This document shows positions 1 through 8,067 of a DNA stretch of 38,607 bases, one piece after another. The notes beneath the pieces are model-generated. The model was not told the DNA's origin and ran no database searches. It worked only from the letters and a program-made list of their open reading frames with translations. Positions within the stretch are counted from its first letter, which is position 1. Each line of letters starts with the position of its first letter. This stretch comes from Caldithrix sp964598255 (GTDB lineage Bacteria > Calditrichota > Calditrichia > Calditrichales > Calditrichaceae). The stretch lies in the NCBI GenBank assembly GCA_964598255.1, contig CAZRBA010000040.1:1-38607 (forward strand), written 5' to 3'. Position numbers and translations under genes: made by a program.

Positions 1-138
1 GAGTATTTTCGCCTGGGTGAAGACGGACATTGGGTTTTGAGCGAATTTTCCCGTCTGAACGACCGGCTGCAAATTTCCGCACCGGATTTGAACCTTTCAT
101 TGCGGGAGCTTTATCTGAACATTGTATTTGAAAAGAAG
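1..138 (+). repeat. Copy 1 of a direct repeat inside tandem Uma2 genes
   Basis: Matches 637-774 at an offset of 636 bp, with two differences that I can see (positions 25/661 and 83/719, approximately for the second). Identity stops sharply at 139/775. The left boundary is unknown because the window starts inside the repeat. Confidence 0.95.
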
Positions 139-189
139 GAAAAAGCAACCGATAGCACCACGAATTCAATTGGAAATCAAGGCAGGTAA
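1..189 (+). CDS. Uma2-family (DUF820) putative nuclease, 3' end only
   Basis: The reading frame is open from the first base to a TAA at 187-189, so the 5' part lies outside the window. The 62 visible residues (EYFRLGEDGHWVLSEFSRL onward) correspond to the C-terminal part of the Uma2/DUF820 fold, a PD-(D/E)XK-like nuclease family that is often multicopy and of unclear biological role. Bases 1-138 match 637-774 in the next gene with only two mismatches, after which the tails diverge (KEKATDSTTNSIGNQGR here). The stop lies 6 bases before the next ATG, so the two copies are probably co-transcribed. Family identity rests on the complete neighbour. Confidence 0.75.
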   Translation, partial: EYFRLGEDGHWVLSEFSRLNDRLQISAPDLNLSLRELYLNIVFEKKEKATDSTTNSIGNQGR

Positions 190-195
190 AGTACC

Positions 196-801
196 ATGCA
201 AGAGGCTGCGAAAAAGACCAAACTGACCCATGCGCAATATTTTGCTCTGGAAGAAAAATCGGAAACCCGTCACGAATATTATCAGGGTAAAATTTTTGAT
301 CTGGCGGGCGGTTCCTTAAACCATGCCGGAATCATTTCGAATTTCATCCGGAACTGCCGTTTCTCAAGCACTGATGAAAATTGCAGAATTTTCTCTTCGG
401 ATATCCGTGTATTTATTGAATCCGCCGATCTGTTCACTTACCCCGACATTCTGGTCATTTGCGGTGAACCCCAATTCTACAAAAAGCGCGACGATACGAT
501 ATTGAATCCGGTGCTCATCGCCGAGGTGCTTTCCGAATCCACCAAAAATTACGATCGCGGCGAAAAATTCTTTTTTTACCGGCAAATCTCTTCGCTCAGG
601 CATTACATCTTAATCGATCAGTACTCTCCGCACGTGGAGTATTTTCGCCTGGGTGAAGACAGACATTGGGTTTTGAGCGAATTTTCCCGTCTGAACGACC
701 GGCTGCAAATTTCCGCTCCGGATTTGAACCTTTCATTGCGGGAGCTTTATCTGAACATTGTATTTGAAAAGAAGAAGAAGAAAGGCCGACGAAACCGCTG
801 A
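196..801 (+). CDS. Uma2-family (DUF820) putative endonuclease
   Basis: A complete 201-residue protein of usual Uma2 length. Family hallmarks are visible: EYYQGKIFDLAGGS near the N-terminus, SSDIRV, YPDILVICGEPQF, and NPVLIAEVLSEST followed by YDRGEKFFFYRQI. The Asp of YPD and the Glu of AEVLS are the expected PD-(D/E)XK-like metal ligands. The C-terminus is strongly basic (KKKKKGRRNR), which could aid nucleic-acid contact. The start at 196 is preceded by AGG-rich sequence that overlaps the end of the upstream paralogue. Uma2 genes are commonly found in tandem families; no cognate partner or transposase is visible, so a mobile-element role cannot be argued here. Confidence 0.85.
   Translation: MQEAAKKTKLTHAQYFALEEKSETRHEYYQGKIFDLAGGSLNHAGIISNFIRNCRFSSTDENCRIFSSDIRVFIESADLFTYPDILVICGEPQFYKKRDDTILNPVLIAEVLSESTKNYDRGEKFFFYRQISSLRHYILIDQYSPHVEYFRLGEDRHWVLSEFSRLNDRLQISAPDLNLSLRELYLNIVFEKKKKKGRRNR
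637..774 (+). repeat. Copy 2 of a direct repeat inside tandem Uma2 genes
   Basis: Second copy of the 138-bp segment at 1-138, covering the C-terminal coding part of the complete Uma2 gene. It ends in a GAAGAAGAAG tract where the first copy reads GAAGGAAAAAG. Confidence 0.95.
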
Positions 802-916
802 CAAAACGGGGCTGATTTTAACAAAAACAAAACGCCACCCGAGCAAATCTTCAGGTTTCCTTCAAATTTATTTTTTAATTTACGCATGCAAAATCGGTTA
901 ATCGCAGGATATTTTA

Positions 917-1594
917 ATGAATCTTCTCATTGTGGAAGACGAACGGGAATTGGCCGAATCCATGGCCGCTTTTTTACACAGCCATGATTACCGTTGCGAT
1001 GTGGCGCTTGGTTATTTTCAGGCTCTGGACAAAATCAACTTGTATGCATACGATTGTATTGTTATCGATATTATTCTGCCCGACGGTAACGGTTTGGATT
1101 TGGTGCGCCGATTAAAGGAAAAGCATTCCCGTAGCGGAGTGATTATTGTTTCGGCCAAAAACGCACTGGATGATAAAATCACGGGCTTAGCAATCGGTGC
1201 CGATGACTATCTGACCAAGCCCTTTCATCTTCCGGAATTGGCTGCTCGAATTCAGGCGGTAATTCGTCGTCGCCAGTTTGACGGTGAAAAGCAAATTGTT
1301 TTTCATGAAATTGTAATCCGGCCCGATGAACGTGTGGTACGGGTAAACAAGCAAATAGTCAAGTTAACCAAAAACGAGTACGAACTGTTGCTCTATTTCA
1401 TTGGTAATAAAAACCGTGTGCTCACCCGCGAAGCCATTGCCGAACACCTGTTGGGCAATCAGGCGGATTTACTCGATTCGTTCGATTTTATTTACACCCA
1501 TGTAAAAAATTTACGCAAAAAAATTATCCGTGCAGGCGGTGGAGATTACATTAAAACCATTTATGCCATCGGCTACAAGTTCGGGGAAAAATGA
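917..1594 (+). CDS. OmpR/PhoB-family response regulator
   Basis: 225 residues: an N-terminal receiver domain (about 1-118) and a C-terminal winged-helix DNA-binding domain (about 128-224). Receiver residues are intact: acidic pocket E7/D8, phospho-acceptor D51 in VIDIILPDGNG, S79, and K101 in DDYLTKPF. The effector part shows the OmpR pattern LTKNEYELLLYFIGNKNRVLTREAI and ends with YIKTIYAIGYKF, the recognition-helix/wing region. AGGA lies about 9 bases before the ATG. It overlaps the following histidine kinase by 4 bp (ATGA), so the pair is translationally coupled. The next gene is a TonB-dependent receptor, a plausible but unproven target. Confidence 0.93.
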   Translation: MNLLIVEDERELAESMAAFLHSHDYRCDVALGYFQALDKINLYAYDCIVIDIILPDGNGLDLVRRLKEKHSRSGVIIVSAKNALDDKITGLAIGADDYLTKPFHLPELAARIQAVIRRRQFDGEKQIVFHEIVIRPDERVVRVNKQIVKLTKNEYELLLYFIGNKNRVLTREAIAEHLLGNQADLLDSFDFIYTHVKNLRKKIIRAGGGDYIKTIYAIGYKFGEK

Positions 1595-2844
1595 AACTAA
1601 GCAAGAAAATTATCCGGTATTACACCTTTTCCTCATTGCTGTTTTTTCTTTTGGGGAGCATTGCTATTTATTTCGTGCTTAAATCCTTAATTGCCGAAGA
1701 AGTGGACGAAACACTGCGTTCCGAAAAAAAACGTATCGTAAAACAACTGCAAAACGAAAACCACAGCATTCCCGATTGGGCAACAATCAATCTGGAAATC
1801 CGCAATACTCCGTCCATTGCAACGCCCGCAGAAACATTAAAAGATACGATTATTTACGTCAAAGAAACCAATGAAACCATTCCGCTGCGCCAACTGCGCT
1901 TTTACACCCAAATCCAAAATCACGCTTATCAAATCACTTTGCGGCGTTCGCTTATCGAAAAAGACGACTTGGTTACCGGTGCTTTCGGGATCATGATCGG
2001 CATTTTTGTCGTTACACTTTTAATCATCAATGCCGTCAATATCTGGAGCGAAAAAAAACTCTGGGGCCCGTTTTACGCCACGTTGAAGCGCTTACAGGAA
2101 TTTCGTCTGGAAAGCAAGCGGCCGCTGAACTTACCGCAAACGCCTGTTGATGAATTCAGCCGGTTAAACCGAACCCTTAACCGAATGGCGGAAAAGCTGC
2201 GTGCGGATTATCGCAATTTGAAGCAATTCAGTGAAAACGCCGCTCATGAAATGCAAACCCCCTTGGCCATCATTCGTTCCAAATTAGACGTGCTTATTCA
2301 GGATAGTTCGTTCTCAGAAGAGCAGGCGCAAACCATTCATTCCCTTTATCAGGCCGTCAATCGTCTGGCCCGGTTAAATCGATCGTTGAATTTGCTTACC
2401 AAAATCGAAAACCGTGAATTCGACGAAAAACAGCCCGTCGATTTTTGCGCCCTTATCAAGTCGCAAACAGACAATTTGAGGGAATTGATTGAAATCAAGC
2501 AATTAACGGTTGGCTTCCGTTGTGAGCAGCCGTTTGTACAAACAATTAATCCTTTTATGGCCGAAACGTTAATTTCCAATTTGCTGCTTAATGCGATCAA
2601 ACACAATGTGAGGCAGGGGCATATTGAAATCCTTATTACAACCAATTCGTTCGTAATTGAAAACAGCGGCCCGCCTTTGCAATCCGATGCGCAAGCCATG
2701 TTCGAACGCTTTAAAAAAGATCGACCCGCCTCCGATTCGCCCGGCCTGGGTTTATCCATTGTGCAATCTATCTGTCATCAAAACGGACTGAAAATTACGT
2801 ATTCCTATCAAAACAAAAAACACCGAATCCGGATCGAACGTTAA
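1591..2844 (+). CDS. Membrane sensor histidine kinase
   Basis: 417 residues. Two membrane segments (about 13-31 and 130-150) bracket a periplasmic sensor of roughly 100 residues. A linker follows, then the HisKA box ENAAHEMQTPLAIIRSKLD with phospho-acceptor His219, then the ATPase domain with the N box (LISNLLLNAIKHN) and the G2 box (SPGLGLSIVQSICHQNG). The G1 box reads VIENSGPP, with Asn in place of the usual Asp; this variant occurs in HAMP-less kinases, so I do not call the protein inactive. The ATG overlaps the stop of the response-regulator gene (ATGA), making it the cognate kinase. The sensed signal cannot be read from the sequence. Confidence 0.92.
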   Translation: MKLSKKIIRYYTFSSLLFFLLGSIAIYFVLKSLIAEEVDETLRSEKKRIVKQLQNENHSIPDWATINLEIRNTPSIATPAETLKDTIIYVKETNETIPLRQLRFYTQIQNHAYQITLRRSLIEKDDLVTGAFGIMIGIFVVTLLIINAVNIWSEKKLWGPFYATLKRLQEFRLESKRPLNLPQTPVDEFSRLNRTLNRMAEKLRADYRNLKQFSENAAHEMQTPLAIIRSKLDVLIQDSSFSEEQAQTIHSLYQAVNRLARLNRSLNLLTKIENREFDEKQPVDFCALIKSQTDNLRELIEIKQLTVGFRCEQPFVQTINPFMAETLISNLLLNAIKHNVRQGHIEILITTNSFVIENSGPPLQSDAQAMFERFKKDRPASDSPGLGLSIVQSICHQNGLKITYSYQNKKHRIRIER

Positions 2845-3003
2845 AAATCACACGGGCAACATCGAAAAGCGCATTACGTATTTCCTCTCTTGCGTATGCT
2901 TGTTTGCGTTTATTTTTTCTTTTGCTTTTTGCTTCAAATTTTCTCCAAAATTGTTTTCTATTTTTGGCAAACGGTTCACATTCTCGTTTACAGGAGAAAT
3001 TCC

Positions 3004-5163
3004 ATGTTCAAATACATCTTTCTTTTACTGCTGTGCGCCCGATTTCTGTTTGCCCAAAACCAAGTAACCGTAAAGGTTATGAATGCCGACGAGGGCAAAC
3101 CTTTAGCCGGTGCCAACGTTTATTTCCAAACGTTGCGCATCGGTGCCTCTGCCAATACAGATGGTTTGGCGCAAATTAAAGGGATCCCCGACGGACGCCA
3201 TACGTTAATCGTTTCCTACGTCGGTTTTCGTACCAAAAAAATTCCGCTGCATTTTCCGAACCCCAAATACAACCATACGTTAATCGTTTTGCTGGAACCC
3301 GCACCGTTTAGCAGCGAACAAATTGTCGTAACTTCCACGCGCAACAACAGTGTTTTGGGCAATACGCCGGTCCGCATCGAAGTATTGGGAAAAGAAGAAG
3401 TAAACGAAGAAATTGCCATTCGGCCGGGTAATTTGTCCAAATTCTTAGGCGAATCCGCCAGCATCATCACACGATACAATTCTGCGATCAGCGGAGCCAT
3501 TAGCTTTCGTTTGCAAGGTTTGCCTGCCCGTTACACTCAAATACTCAAAGACGGATTTCCGGACTTCAGCGGTCTGGCTTCGGGATTCAGTCCGCTGCAA
3601 ATTCCGCCGTTGGATTTAAAACAAATCGAAATTACCCGCGGTGTCTATTCCTCTCTCTTCGGCAATGGGGCATTAGCCGGTACCATTAATCTCATTTCCC
3701 GTTCACCTTCTTCTAAACCCCGTTTGGACTTGCTGGTTAATCGCACCGATCGTCAGGGTAGCGACATCGGCTTTTTTTACAGCGCCCGTTACCGCAAAAC
3801 CGGCCTAACCTTTTTGGCCAGCCAAAATCTGCAAAATGCCGTGGATGTAAATGGCGACGGCTTCAGCGATATTCCCCGGTTTAGGCAAACCACGGTAAAC
3901 CCGCGTTTGTTTTATCATTTCGGCCCAAATACTTCGTTTATGATCGGATTAACTTCCTTTTTCGGCAATCGCATCGGCGGCGATATGCACGCCATTAAAA
4001 ACGGAACAGACAGCCTGCACACCTACACCGAAACTTATGCCACTAAACGGCTGGGGATAAACCTGCGCTTTAAAAAACAACTGGTCGATAGCGGCAACCT
4101 GACCCTTAAAGCATCGTACCAAAATTTCAATCAAGACGCGGTCTTTCCTCACAGCTATTTTAGCGGACAACAAAAATATGCTTTTGCCGAAGCAAGCTAT
4201 TTCCGTCCGGCGGGGCGCCACAAATGGGTCGGTGGCCTTTCGCTTGTTCATCGTTCGTTCAAGCAGCAAAATACAACCTTCGCCCCTCTGTACGACAATT
4301 ACAATACCACCGTCGGTTTGTTTGCACAAGACGATTGGCGTCCTCTTCCCGCCTGGACAATTCATGGCGGTATGCGCTGGGATTTCCGCTTGCACAGTCG
4401 TTCTTTTTTATTACCCGAGGCCGCCATTTTGTTTGCCCCGCAGGAACATCTGAAATTGCGGCTTTCGGGAGGTTACGGCTATAGCGTGCCTTCTTTGTAC
4501 GAAGTGGTGCCGCATAATGATTATTTTACTTACCGTATCGATCGTGCATTTCGGGCCAAACCGGAACGATCGCGTGATATTGCCTTTGATGCCACTTACC
4601 GTTACGCCGTACGAGATTTTGCTTTGAGTGTCAATCAGGCGTTTTATGCCACTCGGGTGGATCATGCGCAATTTGCAACAGGACCTGCCGAACAGACGTC
4701 GGTGCTTTTTTCCGCGGCTCGTCTTACGGCCAAAGGAGCCGAAACGCATCTGGTGATTAATCTGGAGACGTTGGAGCTGTTTGTGGATTACAATTACGCG
4801 GATGTGCGGCGTTGGGAGCACGGACAGCGGCGCACTCTGCCGTTTACACCAAAAAACAAAATAAACCTGACACTCACTTACGAAAAAGAGGGAAACTGGC
4901 GAACCGGCGTGGAAGGATTTTTTACCGGTGAACAATGTTTGCCGGATGGCAGCAAAGGACGTGCTTATTTTGTGCTGGGATTTATGTTTGAGAAAAAATT
5001 CGATCGGCTTTCACTGGTTTTTAACGTAGAAAATTTGCTGGATGAGCGGCAAAGCAAATACGAATCGCTAATTATCGGTCCGGCGGCACATCCGAACTTC
5101 AAAACGCCTTACATGCCCGTCGAAGGACGCGTGGCCAATTTAGTCGCCTGGTTCAAGTTCTAA
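3004..5163 (+). CDS. TonB-dependent outer-membrane receptor
   Basis: 719 residues from ATG 3004, chosen because AGGAG lies 7 bases upstream and it gives a clean signal peptide (MFKYIFLLLLCARFLFA then QNQ); the frame stays open further upstream, but only through non-ATG codons. Order of domains: carboxypeptidase-regulatory-like beta-sandwich (about 20-105, with GKPLAGANVYF and IPDGRHTLIVSYVGF), plug domain (about 115-235, EQIVVTSTRN through ITRGVYSSLFGNGALAGTINLI), then a beta-barrel ending in an aromatic residue (LVAWFKF), as usual for outer-membrane proteins. The substrate is not deducible. It lies 159 bases downstream of a two-component pair on the same strand, which may control it. Confidence 0.92.
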   Translation: MFKYIFLLLLCARFLFAQNQVTVKVMNADEGKPLAGANVYFQTLRIGASANTDGLAQIKGIPDGRHTLIVSYVGFRTKKIPLHFPNPKYNHTLIVLLEPAPFSSEQIVVTSTRNNSVLGNTPVRIEVLGKEEVNEEIAIRPGNLSKFLGESASIITRYNSAISGAISFRLQGLPARYTQILKDGFPDFSGLASGFSPLQIPPLDLKQIEITRGVYSSLFGNGALAGTINLISRSPSSKPRLDLLVNRTDRQGSDIGFFYSARYRKTGLTFLASQNLQNAVDVNGDGFSDIPRFRQTTVNPRLFYHFGPNTSFMIGLTSFFGNRIGGDMHAIKNGTDSLHTYTETYATKRLGINLRFKKQLVDSGNLTLKASYQNFNQDAVFPHSYFSGQQKYAFAEASYFRPAGRHKWVGGLSLVHRSFKQQNTTFAPLYDNYNTTVGLFAQDDWRPLPAWTIHGGMRWDFRLHSRSFLLPEAAILFAPQEHLKLRLSGGYGYSVPSLYEVVPHNDYFTYRIDRAFRAKPERSRDIAFDATYRYAVRDFALSVNQAFYATRVDHAQFATGPAEQTSVLFSAARLTAKGAETHLVINLETLELFVDYNYADVRRWEHGQRRTLPFTPKNKINLTLTYEKEGNWRTGVEGFFTGEQCLPDGSKGRAYFVLGFMFEKKFDRLSLVFNVENLLDERQSKYESLIIGPAAHPNFKTPYMPVEGRVANLVAWFKF

Positions 5164-5208
5164 TTCCGAATCACGCATCCTTACCGCCTTTTCGGTTCAT
5201 TTATTCCG

Positions 5209-8031
5209 CTAATTGTTTTGAATCCCGCTTTTAATATCCGTCCGTTCGCCTGGGGCACTGTCTAAAACTTTACGTACTTTTTTGGCCATTTGCTGAATGG
5301 TGTAGGGTTTGTGCAGAAAATGGAAACCCTTGTTCCACAAGCCGGTTTTCATCAACTGGCTATCTGTGTATCCGGAAGTAAGCAAAATTTTTATTTTTGG
5401 ATTCAAACGTTTGATCTCTTCGGCCAATTGATCTCCGCCCATTTCGGGCATAACCATATCGCTGAAAAGCAAATCGATTTTATCGATTAGGTTTTCCCGC
5501 TTGATCAATTCCAAAGCCTGCATACCGTTTTCGGCTTCGTAAACCTTGTAGCCCAAATTGGTTAAAAAAGCGCAGGCCAGTTCACGCACATCCATATCGT
5601 CTTCCGCAACCAACACTACTTCTTCGGCCTTGGTCGTTACTTCGCTGGTATCATCCCGTTCCGATTCGTCTTCTTTTTCATCGGTAATGGGCCAATAAAT
5701 ATGAAAAGTCGTGCCGCGTCCTTCTTCGCTTTCTAGGTAAATGGTACCGCCGTTTTGCTTGATGATGCCATAAACGGTCGAAAGTCCCAAACCGGTTCCT
5801 TTTCCTTCTGCTTTGGTGGTAAAAAACGGTTCAAAAATTTTGGTTTGAATGGTTTCCGGAATACCAACGCCATTATCCGAAATACTGATGCGAATAAATT
5901 TGCCTTCACGGCTACCGGGATGGCGCGCCACAAAATTGGCATCCAAAACAACTTCTTGAGTTTGAACTTTAATGTATTTTTTGAGCTTGGGATCGTCCAC
6001 CTGATTTAAAGCATCTCTGGAATTGACAATCAAATTAACCAAAACCTGTTCAATTTGGCCCGGATCGGCTTTAATCGGAGGCAAATTTTCGTTAAGCTCG
6101 GTGTGCAGGTCAATATCTTCGCTAATCAGTTGGCGCAGCATTTTGCGCAAGTCGTTGATAATTTGATTGATGTTTACGATGCGCGGCTCAATAATTTGCT
6201 TGCGGCTAAAAGCCAAAAGCTGACGAATTAAATTTTCCGCCCGACGTCCGGCTCGCAGAATATGGTGTACGTGGATCAATTGCGGATGATCGTGCGGCAA
6301 ACCGCGACGAATCATTTCGGCATAGCCGTTAACCGCAGTTAAAATATTATTAAAATCGTGAGCAATACTACCGGTTAACAAACCGATGGATTCCATTTTC
6401 TGTGCCTGAAAAAGCTGCTGCTCCAACTGCTTTTTCTCCGTAATATCACGCATAATGCCTTCGTAAGCAACAACCTGACGCTGCTCATTGGTTACCGCAT
6501 TGGCCGTGACCAGAGCGATGAGCTTTTTACCCTGCTTGTTTTTCAGATAAACTTCAAAATCCTTTACAAAACCTTTTTCCTGCATAATTTGTTGAAATTT
6601 GTTGCGATCTTCGCTGTTCCAATACAACTGACTGACATTCAGCTTAAGCACTTCGTCCAGCGATTTGTAACCGAACAATTTTACTCCGGCCGGATTCATA
6701 TCCACAATTTTGCCTTCCGGGGTGGTAACAAAAACCACGTCGGCCGAACGTTCGAACAACAAACGCAAACGACCTTCCGAACGCCGCAAATGCTCGCGCG
6801 AATGCTTGCGATCCAATGAATTTAAAAAGATCAACCCGGCCGTATTTAATGTGCGCTCGGTAAAGGAAGGCCATGATTCGTGCAACGTAAGGGCATCCAA
6901 CCCGATAAACCCAACTACCGCATCGTTGATGGAAAGCGGTACGATAAACAAAGATTTTACTTCTTCCACTTTCCAGATGGATTTTAAGGTACTCGCTTCC
7001 AAAGGCAACTGCTCGATATCGATAACTTCGAGATGCGTTTGGCGCTTAAGGGCTTTGATAAACCAACTAAAATCTTCATTGTCCACCTTTTCGTGCCGAG
7101 CAATTTTTTCCTTAACCCCTTCTTTGCGGTATTCATGTGATTTATTGAGTACAGTGCCATTTTTGGCAAAAAAGTACAAATAGGCACGATCGGCATCAAA
7201 ATATCGGCACAGCGTTTTCAATCCGTTGATAATCATTTCGTCTGTGTCTTCGGTAGGCGTTTGGATAAAACGAATGGCCAAATTAGTTAAGGATTGTTCC
7301 AGTTGCAGAAGATTTTTTAAATCCAAAATGTCGCCCTGCAAATCCTTAATAATCCCTTGCTGTTTAACATTCTGGCTCTGAATCGCATTAAAATCGTTTT
7401 GCAGCTCCTGTAATTTTTCGGCCTGAGGCAACAAACGATCTATTTGACTTTGCTGAGTCGTTAACCGATGTTCCTGCTTTTTTTGAACCCAGTAGTACAA
7501 AATGCCAAATAAGTTGGCAAACAAAGGCGGTAACACAACGCCCCACAACAAAAAGTCCGTCCGCTCCGGATACAAATACAAATAGGCCCAGTAAGCCAAC
7601 GTTGCCAAAATTCCCACCGGTATGGATTGCCATAAATTTGTAAAGAAAAACAAATAGCCGCTAAGGACAATCAAAGTAATAGCCATCGATAAAATAAAGG
7701 CCGGAACACCGCCGGTGGTATTGTTTAAAAAAATCAGACCGACCACGGCACTAAACAACAACAGCACCTCGCTAATTACAATAATATGGCTTTGCGCTGT
7801 GCTGCGCAGGGTTATTACGGTAAGCACCCAAAATACAAAAAACAGCCAGTATAACGGTGAAAGCAATAAGGTATGATTTGTTTGTCCGGAATTTAAAATA
7901 AGCGCACCAAAAACCAGATAAAGAAGAATTAAGCTTCCAGCTCCAAACCAATGGCGCATTAAAGAGAAGACCGGCGCCGTTGACCCGACTTTGACATCCT
8001 GTTCAAAGTTATTCACGTACTTCTTCGACAT
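5209..8031 (-). CDS. Hybrid sensor histidine kinase with GAF, PAS and receiver domains
   Basis: 940 residues. The N-terminus carries about six membrane helices (about 31-182), then a Gln/Leu-rich coiled coil (185-245), a GAF domain (about 250-400), a PAS domain (about 420-535, LLFERSADVVFVTTPEGKIVDMN), a HisKA domain with His558 in SIAHDFNNILTAVNGY, a HATPase domain (N box NLIVNSRDAL, G1 SDNGVGIP, G2 GTGLGLSTVYGI) and a C-terminal receiver (D858 in LLFSDMVMPEMGG, K908 in LHKPY). The HDFNN box is typical of the NtrB/hybrid class that phosphorelays internally. No output domain follows, so a separate partner is needed. It is the last gene of a three-gene minus-strand run behind the giant secreted protein (37-base gap). 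A weak AGAAAGTG ribosome site precedes the ATG. Confidence 0.92.
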   Translation of the reverse strand: MSKKYVNNFEQDVKVGSTAPVFSLMRHWFGAGSLILLYLVFGALILNSGQTNHTLLLSPLYWLFFVFWVLTVITLRSTAQSHIIVISEVLLLFSAVVGLIFLNNTTGGVPAFILSMAITLIVLSGYLFFFTNLWQSIPVGILATLAYWAYLYLYPERTDFLLWGVVLPPLFANLFGILYYWVQKKQEHRLTTQQSQIDRLLPQAEKLQELQNDFNAIQSQNVKQQGIIKDLQGDILDLKNLLQLEQSLTNLAIRFIQTPTEDTDEMIINGLKTLCRYFDADRAYLYFFAKNGTVLNKSHEYRKEGVKEKIARHEKVDNEDFSWFIKALKRQTHLEVIDIEQLPLEASTLKSIWKVEEVKSLFIVPLSINDAVVGFIGLDALTLHESWPSFTERTLNTAGLIFLNSLDRKHSREHLRRSEGRLRLLFERSADVVFVTTPEGKIVDMNPAGVKLFGYKSLDEVLKLNVSQLYWNSEDRNKFQQIMQEKGFVKDFEVYLKNKQGKKLIALVTANAVTNEQRQVVAYEGIMRDITEKKQLEQQLFQAQKMESIGLLTGSIAHDFNNILTAVNGYAEMIRRGLPHDHPQLIHVHHILRAGRRAENLIRQLLAFSRKQIIEPRIVNINQIINDLRKMLRQLISEDIDLHTELNENLPPIKADPGQIEQVLVNLIVNSRDALNQVDDPKLKKYIKVQTQEVVLDANFVARHPGSREGKFIRISISDNGVGIPETIQTKIFEPFFTTKAEGKGTGLGLSTVYGIIKQNGGTIYLESEEGRGTTFHIYWPITDEKEDESERDDTSEVTTKAEEVVLVAEDDMDVRELACAFLTNLGYKVYEAENGMQALELIKRENLIDKIDLLFSDMVMPEMGGDQLAEEIKRLNPKIKILLTSGYTDSQLMKTGLWNKGFHFLHKPYTIQQMAKKVRKVLDSAPGERTDIKSGIQNN

Positions 8032-8067
8032 TTTTTATTCACTTTCTAATAAATATATTGCAAAATC

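Noticed and set aside
2959..2966. TATTTTTG, matching the Bacteroidota -7 box TAnnTTTG, before the TonB receptor gene
   Set aside because: The nearest suitable TTG element is 27 bases upstream, longer than the usual spacing, and the region is so T-rich that the match is weak evidence.
2890..3003. 38-residue N-terminal extension of the TonB receptor frame
   Set aside because: It begins at a TTG without ribosome site, while ATG 3004 has AGGAG and yields a typical signal peptide.
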